NCBI RefSeq assembly: GCF_000524195.1
Contig: NW_020170384.1
Coordinates: 1,798,517 to 1,862,516, forward strand
DNA length: 64,000 nt
Direction: 5' to 3'
Source: Echinococcus granulosus
Taxonomy: Eukaryota; Platyhelminthes; Cestoda; Cyclophyllidea; Taeniidae
The notes below the pieces were generated by a model. It was not told where the DNA came from and did no database searches. It saw nothing but the letters and a program-made list of their open reading frames with translations. The translations under genes and the position numbers were made by a program. Positions 48,926 to 59,566 of this stretch are shown in pieces (the stretch's first letter is position 1; each line of letters begins with the position of its first letter).

Positions 48926-49554
48926 TTTTTATGGCGCATGGGGCTTTCGGAACATCCGCCTCATTCGGAGGGCCAATTTGGTGTGAAAAGAGCACCTCCA
49001 GCAGAGCGCCAGGAGCGCGGCAGTCACGGCTGCAAGCACAAACACTGCCTGGAGAGCGTGTTCCCGAATTTCAAAGTACTGGATTAGGGTTACACCTTCC
49101 TCAGCTGAAGAAAGATGGAATATTCATAGCTCTTTTTAGGACCGTTGGTCGTTGGGTAATTAAAATAGAACTCAAATCTTGGCGTTAACTTTTGTAACCA
49201 CTTAGAGGGCAAACTGATTTTTGTATTGAGAGTAAAGACCAATCTGCGGTTATATTTGTAAGGTCAGGGCGATTAAATATGTTTGGTGGTTGAATGCTGA
49301 AACAGTACATTGTAAAGCTTTAAAATCGCGAAGATTTCTGGTGAAGCAGCTATCTTTGTGAGTGTACCAAGGTCGCCAAGTCTTGACAGTGTATAAGCAA
49401 GCTGAGAATAGGTGCTCATCACGAGTCATAGGTACAAACTCATGTGAACCAAGTTAATGAGGGTAGTTCACGATGTGAAATCGGTTTTTTAAGAGCTGGT
49501 ACGTCTATAAAATCATTGGACCGAAGATGAGGCTAGATAGTCTAATGCACCAAT

Positions 49555-52500
49555 TCATGGTATCCCCCCAAGTACCAGCCGCTCAATCACAGATGACCTA
49601 CGAGCACAGGAGTGGGGATCACAGAGGGTAAATTCGGCGCTGGGCCCGCGGCAATCAATGTGCTCGGAATTCGCGCCAAAGCGCTCTGCTACAAGGCAGC
49701 GTCGGGTGCGAATGGCCCAGCGCTCCACACCGCAGGCTGGCAGACAGCGGCCCCAGGGCGTCCATGTGCTCCACACACCCGTCCACGTCGCGCACATTGG
49801 TGAATCGTAGCCCTCCTTGCACACACACACCGCCTTCATTCGAAGAGAAATGAAGAGGTTTGGATAATGAGGTAGCAGTAACCGACAGCTAAGAAGTCTG
49901 AAGCATGAAAATGAGAAAATAAAGTGAAAAAAAGCTTGTCGAAGATTTTGGAAGTTGATTCGACGGCCGAAGGACAGTTATAGATTCATGGGTTTGGTAG
50001 AATGGGTGAGAGTGGGTTTTCAAGTGCAGTGGGTAGATTATGCACAATTTGGTCAATGCCTTCGGCGGATGGAACAATTGCTGAAATCTAGAAGCTGACA
50101 CATGCAAATACTTTCACTGCTGAGACTAATCTCCTTCGGTAGTCTGAGGTCATTCCTTTTGAAGTATAAGGCTCCCACTTAGTATAGGCCAAGTATTCTT
50201 GTCCCAAGAACTGATTCGAAAAGTTGTTCACACTAAATTTCGGTTTCAAAATGTTACACAGATTAACAGTTATGATGGTGCTCTTAGGAATATGGATGAA
50301 ATTTTCATCTCCGTCGTTGGATTGCAGAAATCCAGACTCTGTGAGATGTTGATAGCTGATGAAATACAGCCACGTTCTTACTTTGGCTAAAAGTTTCCTT
50401 GAATGCTCTGAGAGTGTTTTTGAAGTAGCGAAGCAATACTCTGGCAAGGGTGAGGAATCAGGAAAAATCTACGAATTGGTATTTTTTTTCAGGAATGGTC
50501 GGTGTTAGTCAGAATGTATGTATTGCCAAGTCTCAAACGTCTTTGGCCAAGGCTTCCAATGCGACAGTCTCAAATCAATCTTGTGCAAACACTAGACATA
50601 ATTTCTGCAGACCTCGTAGACATCACCGTTAGGATAAAGCTGCTAGGAATTAAAACGAGTTAGGGAATTCATCTCCGCGAGAACTTAAACTGTCAAAATG
50701 TTAGTCCTTCAAGACTGAGCATCCTAATGCAGAATGGACAACAAATTCGATCTTCTAGGCAAAACTTCAGTAGGAATAACCGAAGGTTCATCACTGCTTT
50801 TATAATAATCTGGAAACCTTCTTTGTGCGTCTCATATCAAGCGTTCCTGTAACGAATTCAATAGTGGCAAAACATTCACATGCATAAGAATTTTATCTCA
50901 TTGAATCAGTAATGATTATAAAAAGTCAATCAGAGGTAGTCACCTTGGAAGCCGCACGTAGAGATAAAGAGCCAGTATAGGGAATTAACTTGGCACTGCA
51001 GTGTTAGACACTGTAAAATTGCAATAACTTACTGTTGAGCCATTGCAGTAGAGGATTCTCCTACCGACGTTCAGAAATTTATAGGCAATGACAGTGGTGA
51101 AATGTTCATCGAACAAGCACAAGTTGCGCCTATTAACCGCCTAATACAGAGGTATTGGCTCCTTACTCATTTGAACGTAGTTTCCTTTAACTGAGCTAAG
51201 ACGTCTTGAAAGGCCACAACACCATCTATGATCAAGAATGCTAGTAACTCCGGAGAAAGAGAAACCAGAGCAGTTTTGGAAGCAAGAAGATTCAAAGGAA
51301 CTGTAACTTCACGCTGTGAAGATGTGAATATGTAGATCGAAAAACTGATTTGTTAGCTCAGCACAGTAGAGGATGCAACGAGGATAGTATCGAAGAGAGT
51401 TCATCGAGTGCAAAATGCAATGAAAGTTTTTGGAAAGAGAATTTTAAAGAGTGAGGAAAGGCGACCAAGATCTGACTTCTAGCCGTTTTCATCTATAAAA
51501 AACTCAGAACACAAAATCTTCGAGGCGCTATTAATGTGCTTTGATGTGTTGAGTCAAAAGCAATGCACAGAGTCGCGAATCATTAGGTTGCATGGTAGAG
51601 GCATGAACACCAAAAGTATCTTGATCAATGGCAACTTCTTCCAAATTGGTAGTGAAAAATTTCACCACATTCTGAAAGGTGGCGGGTAAATCATTTGAGT
51701 CAAAAGAGAAAAAATTCCAGTAAAAGAGTCTAAATGGAGTGGTAATCGTAATTTGAGCTCTCAAAGCAACAGCAAGTGGGATTTGTAGCTAAGCACTTTT
51801 TAAGCCAAGCTAAGAGGAAAAAAGCAAATCGTGTGGTTGTCACAGAGTACCTTTTAGCTCAACTCCGACAACTTCGTCATGGCAGGAACTTGTTGAGGAT
51901 TGTGCTATAAACAGCAAAACCGACTAGCCTTTTTGACATTTTTAGGCAGAGTGACAATAACCGTTGTCGAAAGTGATGATTGGGCAGCTGTAATTATACC
52001 TCCCTTCACTAGTAAATCCATTACTTTTTCAAGGGGTTTGTAGAAACTCTACCGAATAAAATCTTCTTTTCATAAATAACTAAGAACCATACATTAGCCC
52101 CACCAGGTGCCTTTAATAAACTAAAAAGTTTGAGTTTAATAGCAGCAGAAAATGGGGAGATAGAAATTTTCAAAAGTTCTGTACACTTCAAATCAGTGAT
52201 CGAGTGACTATGATCAACACTCGAATACTGACAATAGCTAGTTTTAAGGTAGAAGTCAGTAAAAAGTTCGTGAGAGCCCCAAATTTTCAAAGACTGTACC
52301 GTACTGTCTCTCATAGAAGCGGCAGAGTCTAATATCTACAACAGATTTGAGGCATTTAGTAATGTTAAAGAAACGGGAAAATCAATGCTGCCTGTTAATT
52401 GGGCAGTTCTGCGCAGTGTGGCCGGATGGATAAGCGAAGTCAGTAGTAAACACAAGTGAAATTGGAGTCAGAAATTCGAGTTTCTTGTTCAGCATCCTTT

Positions 52501-54875
52501 TGTGACAGAGCATATTCCCTAGTCCATTGTATTTATGACATGTCGAAACCGACTGAATAAGTAGGAACGCTTCAAAACAAATTACTTCGTTTTGTTACAT
52601 TTAGATCTGCTGCCTCTTTGTCAAGATTGGTTCCACTTTTTAACTCCCACTTCCGTTCGCATTCCAGCCTTTTCGAGTAGATGTGTAAAATCACCAGTTC
52701 AACTGTTCCAGTGACCTTTATGTCCTGATGCCATTCACAGAGCATTTAAAGTTATTGATAATTAGGATTTGCAGCAAATCTTGAGAATTTTTCACAGACA
52801 CAAGTCGATCTCAGAGTTGAGTCTGCAATGGGAACCAAAAGTGTAACGAATTGCTTGGGTCTAACATTTGAAGTAGATAGTATCTGAACTCCCGAGTCCC
52901 TCCCCTTCTCACGAGTACATGGAACTTAGCTGGTTCAACTGCCTCGAAATTCATAGGCTGCACATAAATCAGTAGAGTTTCCTTCAGGTTTTCAAACGGA
53001 TGTAGAGCGGGGGATCTTGCAACGGCAAAATCTACATTAGTATTTAAACACCTTTTCCGTTCACTGTAAGATAGAAAGCCGTTCGTTTCTCTGCCTTAAA
53101 GTCCTTATAAGTTGGACACTAAGGCTCACAAGACTCAAGATAGCCCCCATTCTCCTTTGCAAACGTGATAATGGTCAAAATTTTGAATTAACCGGGATCC
53201 ATTTTAAAATTCCAAACTTTGCAAAATCAAGTGAAACATTTTTGTGTGGTAATATTACGGAGTACGAGAGCCCCAAACCCAGGACTAGTTTAATACAATA
53301 GTAATAAGAGCTCAAAATGACCGACACTTAAATGTAAACCATGCAAGAAGAGTAATCAAAGAAATCAGAAAAGTATTCAAGTTGGGAGAATCACAATTAT
53401 TCACTTACGAAATTTGGTATCAATCAGACAAATGTTTTATTAAAACTAACAAAACGGCTAAAATATGCCAGTCACATTTCTATCCATACCAAACTGAAAT
53501 GATTTTATTAGTATTTTGTCATCGTAGGCTAACCTCCTTGCCATCACGGCTATCAACACATTCTCCCTTAATGCAGATGATCTGATCACACTTGGTCACC
53601 TTCTTCAGACAGTTGTCGTAGCCCAGACTGATATCCCCAGTCCATCGGCCCGCCGCACAGACGCAGGAGTAGATGGGGCCCAGATCAGGATCAAGTGCAG
53701 GCAAGCAACGATTACCATCGTTGTTGACGTTGCAGGCTCGATTACCCGCGGCTAGGAGTCCCCCGTTTGGCAGCAAAGGATTGCGAATTAAATCCTCACA
53801 GGCATTGGCGGGAGTTGAACAGTTCTCGCCCATGTACTCGGGGCTGCAGAGGCAGGATACCTCCTGGGTGGTAATGTATAAGAGTAGAGAATGTGATTGA
53901 TTGAGGCATTCATGCATGGTAGGCGTGAATATTTTTCTCCAAAAAGCATGAAACCATGATTTTATTGGTGCAACCATATGCATATTTTAACTGAGCGATA
54001 TGTTCGAAATACCAACTAAAGCATTGGACAAACTGAACCTTTTGCTGTTTTGTTTTCAAACTGCAAATACAAGCTTAATTGATAGAAATGAAGACGACTT
54101 TAAATGTGCCATTACTCACATTCAAGTCAGGGTCATATGAACACAACAACGTTCCGTTCGGATGGCACACCGGTGCCTCTTGTCTTTCACAAGGATTGTC
54201 TGGTATGCAGCCCTGCACGGCAGGAATCCAGACATAATTCTTCTTGCAATCGCATTGGTACTGGTGCGAAAAAAAGCCTTCCTCAGTCATCCGACATGTC
54301 CCATAGACGTCTCCCGTCCCCGAACAAACCTTGGCCTGATTACAGGGGTTCGGACACATCTCCAGCATCATTGGACGTATCTCAGTGGGCAGACGCAAAA
54401 TCGCATGACACCAATAGACGCAACGGATCAATAGTGTTCGCCTGATCATTACCAGCGTCGCGTTCCTGAAATCGTAGAGCTTTGGACTGCCCCACTTCTT
54501 ACCACGCACCTTTTTCACCAGGTGATTTGATATCTGTGGAAATTCGTAGAGAGGAAAGAGCCTTTCCATTGCCTCCGTAAAGGTGCTTTCGCACTCGGGC
54601 AGGTCGTCAAAGAGACAGTCAGACACATCAGGGGTGGCCAGTGCTTCCAAGAGGTTATTCATCCATTTGCCAGAAACATTCGCCCAGAATGGTGTTAAAA
54701 CCTCATCGGGGTAGTTATTATGCAGAGCGACGGGGAAGAGGGGACTGCCGTATATATCGAAGGGGATTCCGTTGGCAACCTCTTCAGGGCAAACATAGGT
54801 GTTAAAGGAGGCAGTTCTTTGTACCAATAGAGTAGTAAGTAAAAATATCAAATACATCCCATAGGCGTTTAACAT
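49555..54875 (-). CDS. Secreted Cys-rich protein with EGF-like and thrombospondin type-1 modules
   Basis: Exons: 54875-54120, 53863-53534, 49833-49555; 1365 nt, 454 aa, all junctions phase 0. An N-terminal signal peptide (YLIFLLTTLL, cleavage near residue 23) precedes a roughly 150-residue N-terminal region with a few Cys that matches nothing I recognise. Then come Cys-rich EGF-like modules (CDCKKNYVW..., VSCLCSPEYMGENCS, YSCVCAAGRWTGD) and a C-terminal TSP1 repeat with WSTWTPWGRC, CGVERW and RTRRC. N-glycosylation sequons are present. No transmembrane segment follows, so it is likely secreted or matrix-bound, perhaps at the worm surface or host interface (inference). The last exon begins with an EGF half (VCVCKEGYDSPMC). 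The 3.7-kb intron before it is the least certain junction. Orthology is unknown. Confidence 0.82.
49834..53533 (-). other. 3.7-kb intron of the EGF/TSP1 gene
   Basis: AT-rich, no recognisable coding exon, RNA or repeat. A missed small exon cannot be excluded, but none is needed to keep the frame. Confidence 0.6.
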
Positions 54876-54913
54876 AGCACTTGACTGGATGCAGGGTGAA
54901 TTGGCGACTCGGC

Positions 54914-55003
54914 CGCTTTATAAAATGATTAGTTTATCCGATATCAATCGATCAGACTGCTAACCAATCAGACTGTCAATTGGCCGGACTACTGACCAAT
55001 CAG
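54914..55003 (-). promoter_or_regulatory. Core promoter of the EGF/TSP1 gene: TATA box and CCAAT boxes
   Basis: On the minus strand a TATAAA (54922-54917) lies 42-47 bp before the ATG at 54875, so transcription should start around 54890 and give a leader of about 15 nt. Upstream are CCAAT boxes at 54964-54968 and 54996-55000 (plus orientation, each inside ACCAATCAG, a good NF-Y match) and ATTGG at 54979-54983. This is the most canonical promoter in the window. Confidence 0.65.
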
Positions 55004-55010
55004 GTGAGAG
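54947..55010. repeat. Four 16-bp tandem units carrying the CCAAT boxes
   Basis: Units start at 54947, 54963, 54979 and 54995 and share a pattern close to ACCAATCAGACTGCTA; unit 3 is the most diverged. The 16-bp spacing places the CCAAT boxes regularly, about one and a half helical turns apart. Confidence 0.7.
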
Positions 55011-55070
55011 GGTCGGAGTAGAGTGTTATGCAGGCGGTGAGTCAATGAGCTCCTGAGATACGCCTAACGA

Positions 55071-55099
55071 AGTGCCGACAAAACGCCTAATGGAGTGTA
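55071..55099. repeat. Short direct repeat
   Basis: CGCCTAACGAAGTG and CGCCTAATGGAGTG occur about 15-20 bp apart just beyond the CCAAT array; two mismatches. Significance unknown. Confidence 0.45.
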
Positions 55100-55724
55100 A
55101 TCTAGTCGGAGATCTAGTGGGAAGTTTACTAACTGCCTAGATGAGGGAGACACCGATGAACAGACTCCCAGCACTAGTGAATGTGCCCCGAGTAAAAAGG
55201 CATTTGTATAATGCCGATAGGTCGGAATTAGACGCTCCCTTGTGTAATCAAGGTATCTATGGGGCGAGTTCCCCCAAAAACATACCCACCACACCGACAG
55301 GTCTACTCAATTTAATAGGCAGTTGACTTACTAAAGGAACATGGTGGCCATTCGTAAAACCAAATGGCAAGAATTCGGTCTGATCTGAGTATTTAAGCAT
55401 TTGGGTGTCAAAAAGGCCCTATCAAGTTTCAGTGCAGCAATGCTCTAGTATGATGTAAGATAGTCGAATTAGAACTTGGCCTAAGTAGGTAAATGTCAAA
55501 GAAAAGCATCAGGCATCCGTCAAGTAGGTAATCAAAAATATTTGTACAATCAAATCCATTCCACATGATTAAACAAACAAGTATATTTGGCAGCTATTTC
55601 AATCACGCTACCGTGGTTGAATGGTAGATATGCATTTTTCACATGTACTCTTATCACAAAATTCGTGAGACAAATTCCCCAAAAAACTATTCGAATCAAT
55701 CCCCAAAAGCGTTCAAAATGGACA

Positions 55725-55730
55725 TTTAAT
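55725..55730 (-). terminator. Variant poly(A) signal of PRIM2
   Basis: ATTAAA on the minus strand about 30 bp after the PRIM2 stop codon. It is the commonest variant of AATAAA and would give a very short 3' untranslated region, as in NUDCD3. Confidence 0.4.
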
Positions 55731-55758
55731 TACAGATTAGAAAATACACGTTTTGGAG

Positions 55759-58700
55759 TCAAAAGTCCATATCCGAGTATTCCAACAGAGTAGAATCAAT
55801 TCTCGAAAGTTCTTCATCAATGCTGGTATCGTCGAGAGCAGATTGGCTCTGATTCGTCAGCTGAGAGTCATTTAATGGAACCTTCATGGCGCGCCACTTC
55901 GTACCGTTGGTGCGCTGATTAGCGGCTCCTGACTCTCCACTTGATGACAGCGGAATCCCCTTGCTGGCCTTCTGAGCCAACTCGTAGAATTGATTTGGGT
56001 GGTTAATCACCACAGAAGCTGCGTCTTCTGGTGATAACTCTGGATGCATGGCCTACAGCATGACTACGTGATTTTTTGATCGACTGTTTCATCAAAAAGA
56101 CTCAAGTTCTAGCATCTCGACATACTGACACTCGATTATATCGAATTAAATAGTATGTTAAAGACAAGGTACCTTAAAGAACTCTCTGCAAGCCAGTTGG
56201 TACTGATTGTCCTTGGCTCGTTTGACGACCGCCTCAACTTGATCAGAGGTCAATTTGCCACCGATAGATAGACGTTGATTCAGTAAATCCAAATCCAAGT
56301 GACGGAATGGACAACCGTGGAATTCTCCCACACCTGGCTGACTAAAGGAAATGATCTGCAAAACAGAAGAGATGATACAAGAGGTGAGCTTTTCGGACCT
56401 GATACATCTCACACGGACGGAACTACCAATATTGATAAACAAAAAAATTGCGCTACTTTTTTTCTAACTTGCCTTCATACAGGAGTAGGGAGTATAGTCA
56501 GCTCGCTTTCCCTCCTTGCCATAGTTGTGGCGTATGCTGTAGGAGTACTGCTTTGCGAATTGGTCCGAATCTACCTTCGGTGCAAACGAGCTTCGCCAAA
56601 ATTTCAGCGCTTCATCCACTGATAAACCCAGTCCCTGAAAATAATTGTCAACAACAAGTAACAAGTTAACACCAGTATCAAACGATGGATACGTTAGCCT
56701 CTCAAGTTCAATGAACAAAAAGCTACTCTTCCCTTCATTCAGGTATTCTCTCATTACAATTCATAAAACTATGTTTATAATCCAGCAACATGTAAGGAAA
56801 TTCAACAGAGCGATTGAACGGGGATACTAATTTAACCGCAGTGTTCTATGGGACCAACAGCAAGCTCTTCTAAAAAAACATATTGATTGGTGGTACCCCA
56901 TTTTAGCTCCACGAAAAGAGCTTCATGATCACTGATAGTTACCGTCCTCAAAGGAAGAAACAATAAAAGGATTCCCTTTTCATAAAAATATCACTTAAAG
57001 CAACCAAATCACATTCGAAATTTTATTGAAAATATTATCAAATCAACTGTCTTATTCCGATGAACAACTAAAGACTTTCTTCGCCGTGCATTTCCACTGG
57101 TGATTACTTTTATTACAGCTAAAGTACCTTAGAACGATTACAAAACAGAGGTTGAGGCTCACTGTCCCTCCTTTCAAAGAAGCATAAAGATTACTAATAT
57201 TCTCTCAATGTTATATATGCAAAAGACCTTATGAACAACACATTAAATTTTAGAAAGTACTTACTTCATCCATTTAAACTACTTATTGTGGTACCTAGAA
57301 TTTCTCGAAGTAGCTACAACACAGTAATCAAGGAGCAGCTAAATTAATGTCCATACCTCGCCGAAAAACTAGCGATTACATTTCTTCAATAAATCACTTC
57401 AATGAGTAAAATTACAACTAGTTTTACAAAAAAAGAATCATAAGACCATGTATGGACCCAGACCTTGAAGAACCAACTTATTCCTGCTTAGTATTATTTA
57501 TTTGTATGATCTAATACTCCGCTTAAAGCAGTTGGAATAGTTTCAATATTTTAGCCCCTAATGCCAATGCTAGTCTAAAAAAGATCATTCGCCCATTATC
57601 GAAAAGTCGAGAAAGCATTATTTTCCATTTTCTGGTACTACCTTGCATGACCTAGTACCACACCGAGCAACCACAACACTAAATTTGAAGCAAGGGATAA
57701 TAAAATTCGTTCTTCGATTTTACTGAACTTGTAAACATACTTTTAGAAAGAGGCCGTACTGCATACGACCCCAGTGACGAAGATGATGATTGGCAGCCAA
57801 AGCGTTATGCAGACACGACATGCAGGGTGGAAAAAGACCGGGTACTCGAGCCAACTCGTTCACCTGGCTGGCAGAGACGGTGCCAAACACAGGCTTCATC
57901 CCGAAGTCGTCCTCTCCGAGGTAGCGTTTGGAGAGACTTGTAAGGAGAGGTAACAGTCGTGCGCCCTCGTCTGCCAGGCGGGGAACAAGAGCAAGACCCA
58001 GACGAGAGAGACTGTGGGAGAGAGAGGCGCGGAAGCGAGTCACTACAAGGGTAACCAACTCAACGTCTGGGACGTAGGCGTAGCCGGATTTGAGGAAGAC
58101 CTGGCGTCTACGAACAAGGTCTAGAACCTCAGTGAAGTGGACCTGAACAAAGAATTATCAACACAGAAATCACCTTAGAATGACAAAAAAACCTTTGGAA
58201 AAGCATACTTTATAGAAAGTAGAATGCTCTGCGCTGACACCATAGATGGCGGTCCCAGCATCCAGTTGGTCTCGAAGACGCAACGACTCTTCTGAACTGA
58301 CAGATGCAAAATGAAGGTTGTTGGCACAAAGAAACGCGCTGAGGGCTTCGGAAGTATGGCCTGATGAGGATCGTTCTAGATTGAACCGGTAACGAAAGAG
58401 GTCCGACTCCTGTTGAATGAACCATCGGCGCACTGTTTCGCTGCGGCAGTAAGCAATCTGACAGTAATTAAAAGTTGTTTCAGTAAGTTCGAGAATCAAT
58501 ATCATGGAGAAAAGTTTACCATACAAGTCTTAAGGTAAAAGACATTGCCGGAGGCTTAAGACACAAATACCCCATCCTGAATATGCTGTGTAATGTCCGA
58601 CAGCTAACTCAGTGTGGAAATAAGGACAGTGATACACTAAACAAAAACGCAGAAATAAACAGCCATTTATAACGCATTAGTGCAAACCTGAAGTATAAAA

Positions 58701-58996
58701 TGCGATGCTACATCTCTGTGAATATCCTCTTCAATATTTTTAAGCTGATTTGAAGTAAAAGTGAAGGACTTCCCCAAAGAGCCGAGCTTAGATAGTTCAG
58801 CTGACAACCTCTCATCGTATTCTTTGCTACTACGACTAAAGTCCTGACCAACAGCCTCAACGCATTTCAGAACTTTGAGGCGCTCAATAGCAAGCTGCTC
58901 TAGCTGTTCTAATTCTATCGTATCTGTGGGAGGCTCGGTGTAAAACTGAATACGAGGAACAAACTGCCGATTCGGAGCAGATCTAGCAAAATCCAT
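55759..58996 (-). CDS. PRIM2: DNA primase large subunit
   Basis: Regulatory and product-handoff subunit of the DNA polymerase alpha-primase complex, acting in the nucleus at replication origins and lagging strands. Exons: 58996-58688, 58457-58209, 58142-57741, 56634-56473, 56355-56173, 56052-55759; 1599 nt, 532 aa (human 509). The N-terminal domain has AYCRSETVRRWFIQQESDLF. The C-terminal Fe-S domain keeps all four cysteine ligands: C293 (FPPCMSC), C372 (TPYSCMK), C389 (FHGCPFRH) and C430 (YQLACREFF), plus NHHLRHWGRMQYGLFLK, SIRHNYGKEGKRADYTP and HPNQFY. The tail after residue 450 is longer than usual and ends in an acidic stretch. The intron between exons 4 and 5 has a GC donor, which homology confirms. 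The start is the first Met of the conserved N-terminus, 570 bp after the YTHDC1 stop. Confidence 0.96.
56635..57740 (-). other. PRIM2 intron 3
   Basis: 1.1-kb AT-rich intron with no recognisable content on either strand. Confidence 0.7.
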
Positions 58997-59566
58997 CCCG
59001 GCAGAATACCGCGCCTCAGGGTCATGAATGAGTTATGGACAGCTTAAAACAAAGCCTGTTAAATTAGAAGAAGGTCTTTGCCTTTAGTAGCCCCCAAAAC
59101 ACAAGAGTGTACAGGCAAAAAAGGCATAATACGGTATCAGTAAAGTAGTGAAGTAACAATTCGGCCTATTATTTGGGGGTGTAAAAGTCTTAATAAATTA
59201 TTTTTAGGAAATTTATGGACCACATACTACCATAGACTAAAGCACCGACCACCAATTCTTTGTAATGCATTTACCTGCCTATTAAAGGTTCTCTGAAACA
59301 TGCATGAACTGCCTAGTCCAGAGCTTACTCCCTTTAAGTTATGCAGACCCCCCTCCCCACGGAGCCCAAACCAAATCGGCAACCCGACTTCAACCACCCC
59401 AACCCCCTGCAGCGGCACCACCGGTACCCCACACAAAGCCAGCACCTAGAATGCACCGCCTAGTGGACAAGAAGGAAGAAACGCGTACACTCAACCATTA
59501 TTCGATAGACACCATCCTGGAGATGATAATATTTACAGTATGTCAATGAGGGCAAATGTCGTTGCT
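58997..59566 (-). other. Intergenic region between YTHDC1 and PRIM2
   Basis: 570 bp holding the YTHDC1 3' untranslated region and the PRIM2 promoter. A C-rich, proline-codon-like patch at 59340-59450 reads openly on both strands but has no known domain, so it is not called as a gene. Confidence 0.5.

Larger units (their letters stand above)
47947..49554. other. Convergent intergenic region
   Basis: Between the RS-rich gene (plus) and the EGF/TSP1 gene (minus). It holds the likely 3' untranslated region of the former and the partial duplicate at 48.85 kb. No other gene is supported. Confidence 0.6.

Noticed and set aside
48931..49188. 85-codon plus-strand open frame
   Set aside because: Follows the relic duplicate but has no known domain or splice continuity.
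59304..59549. Proline-rich 81-codon frame
   Set aside because: Falls in the YTHDC1-PRIM2 spacer, C-rich composition explains it, and no splice sites link it to either gene.
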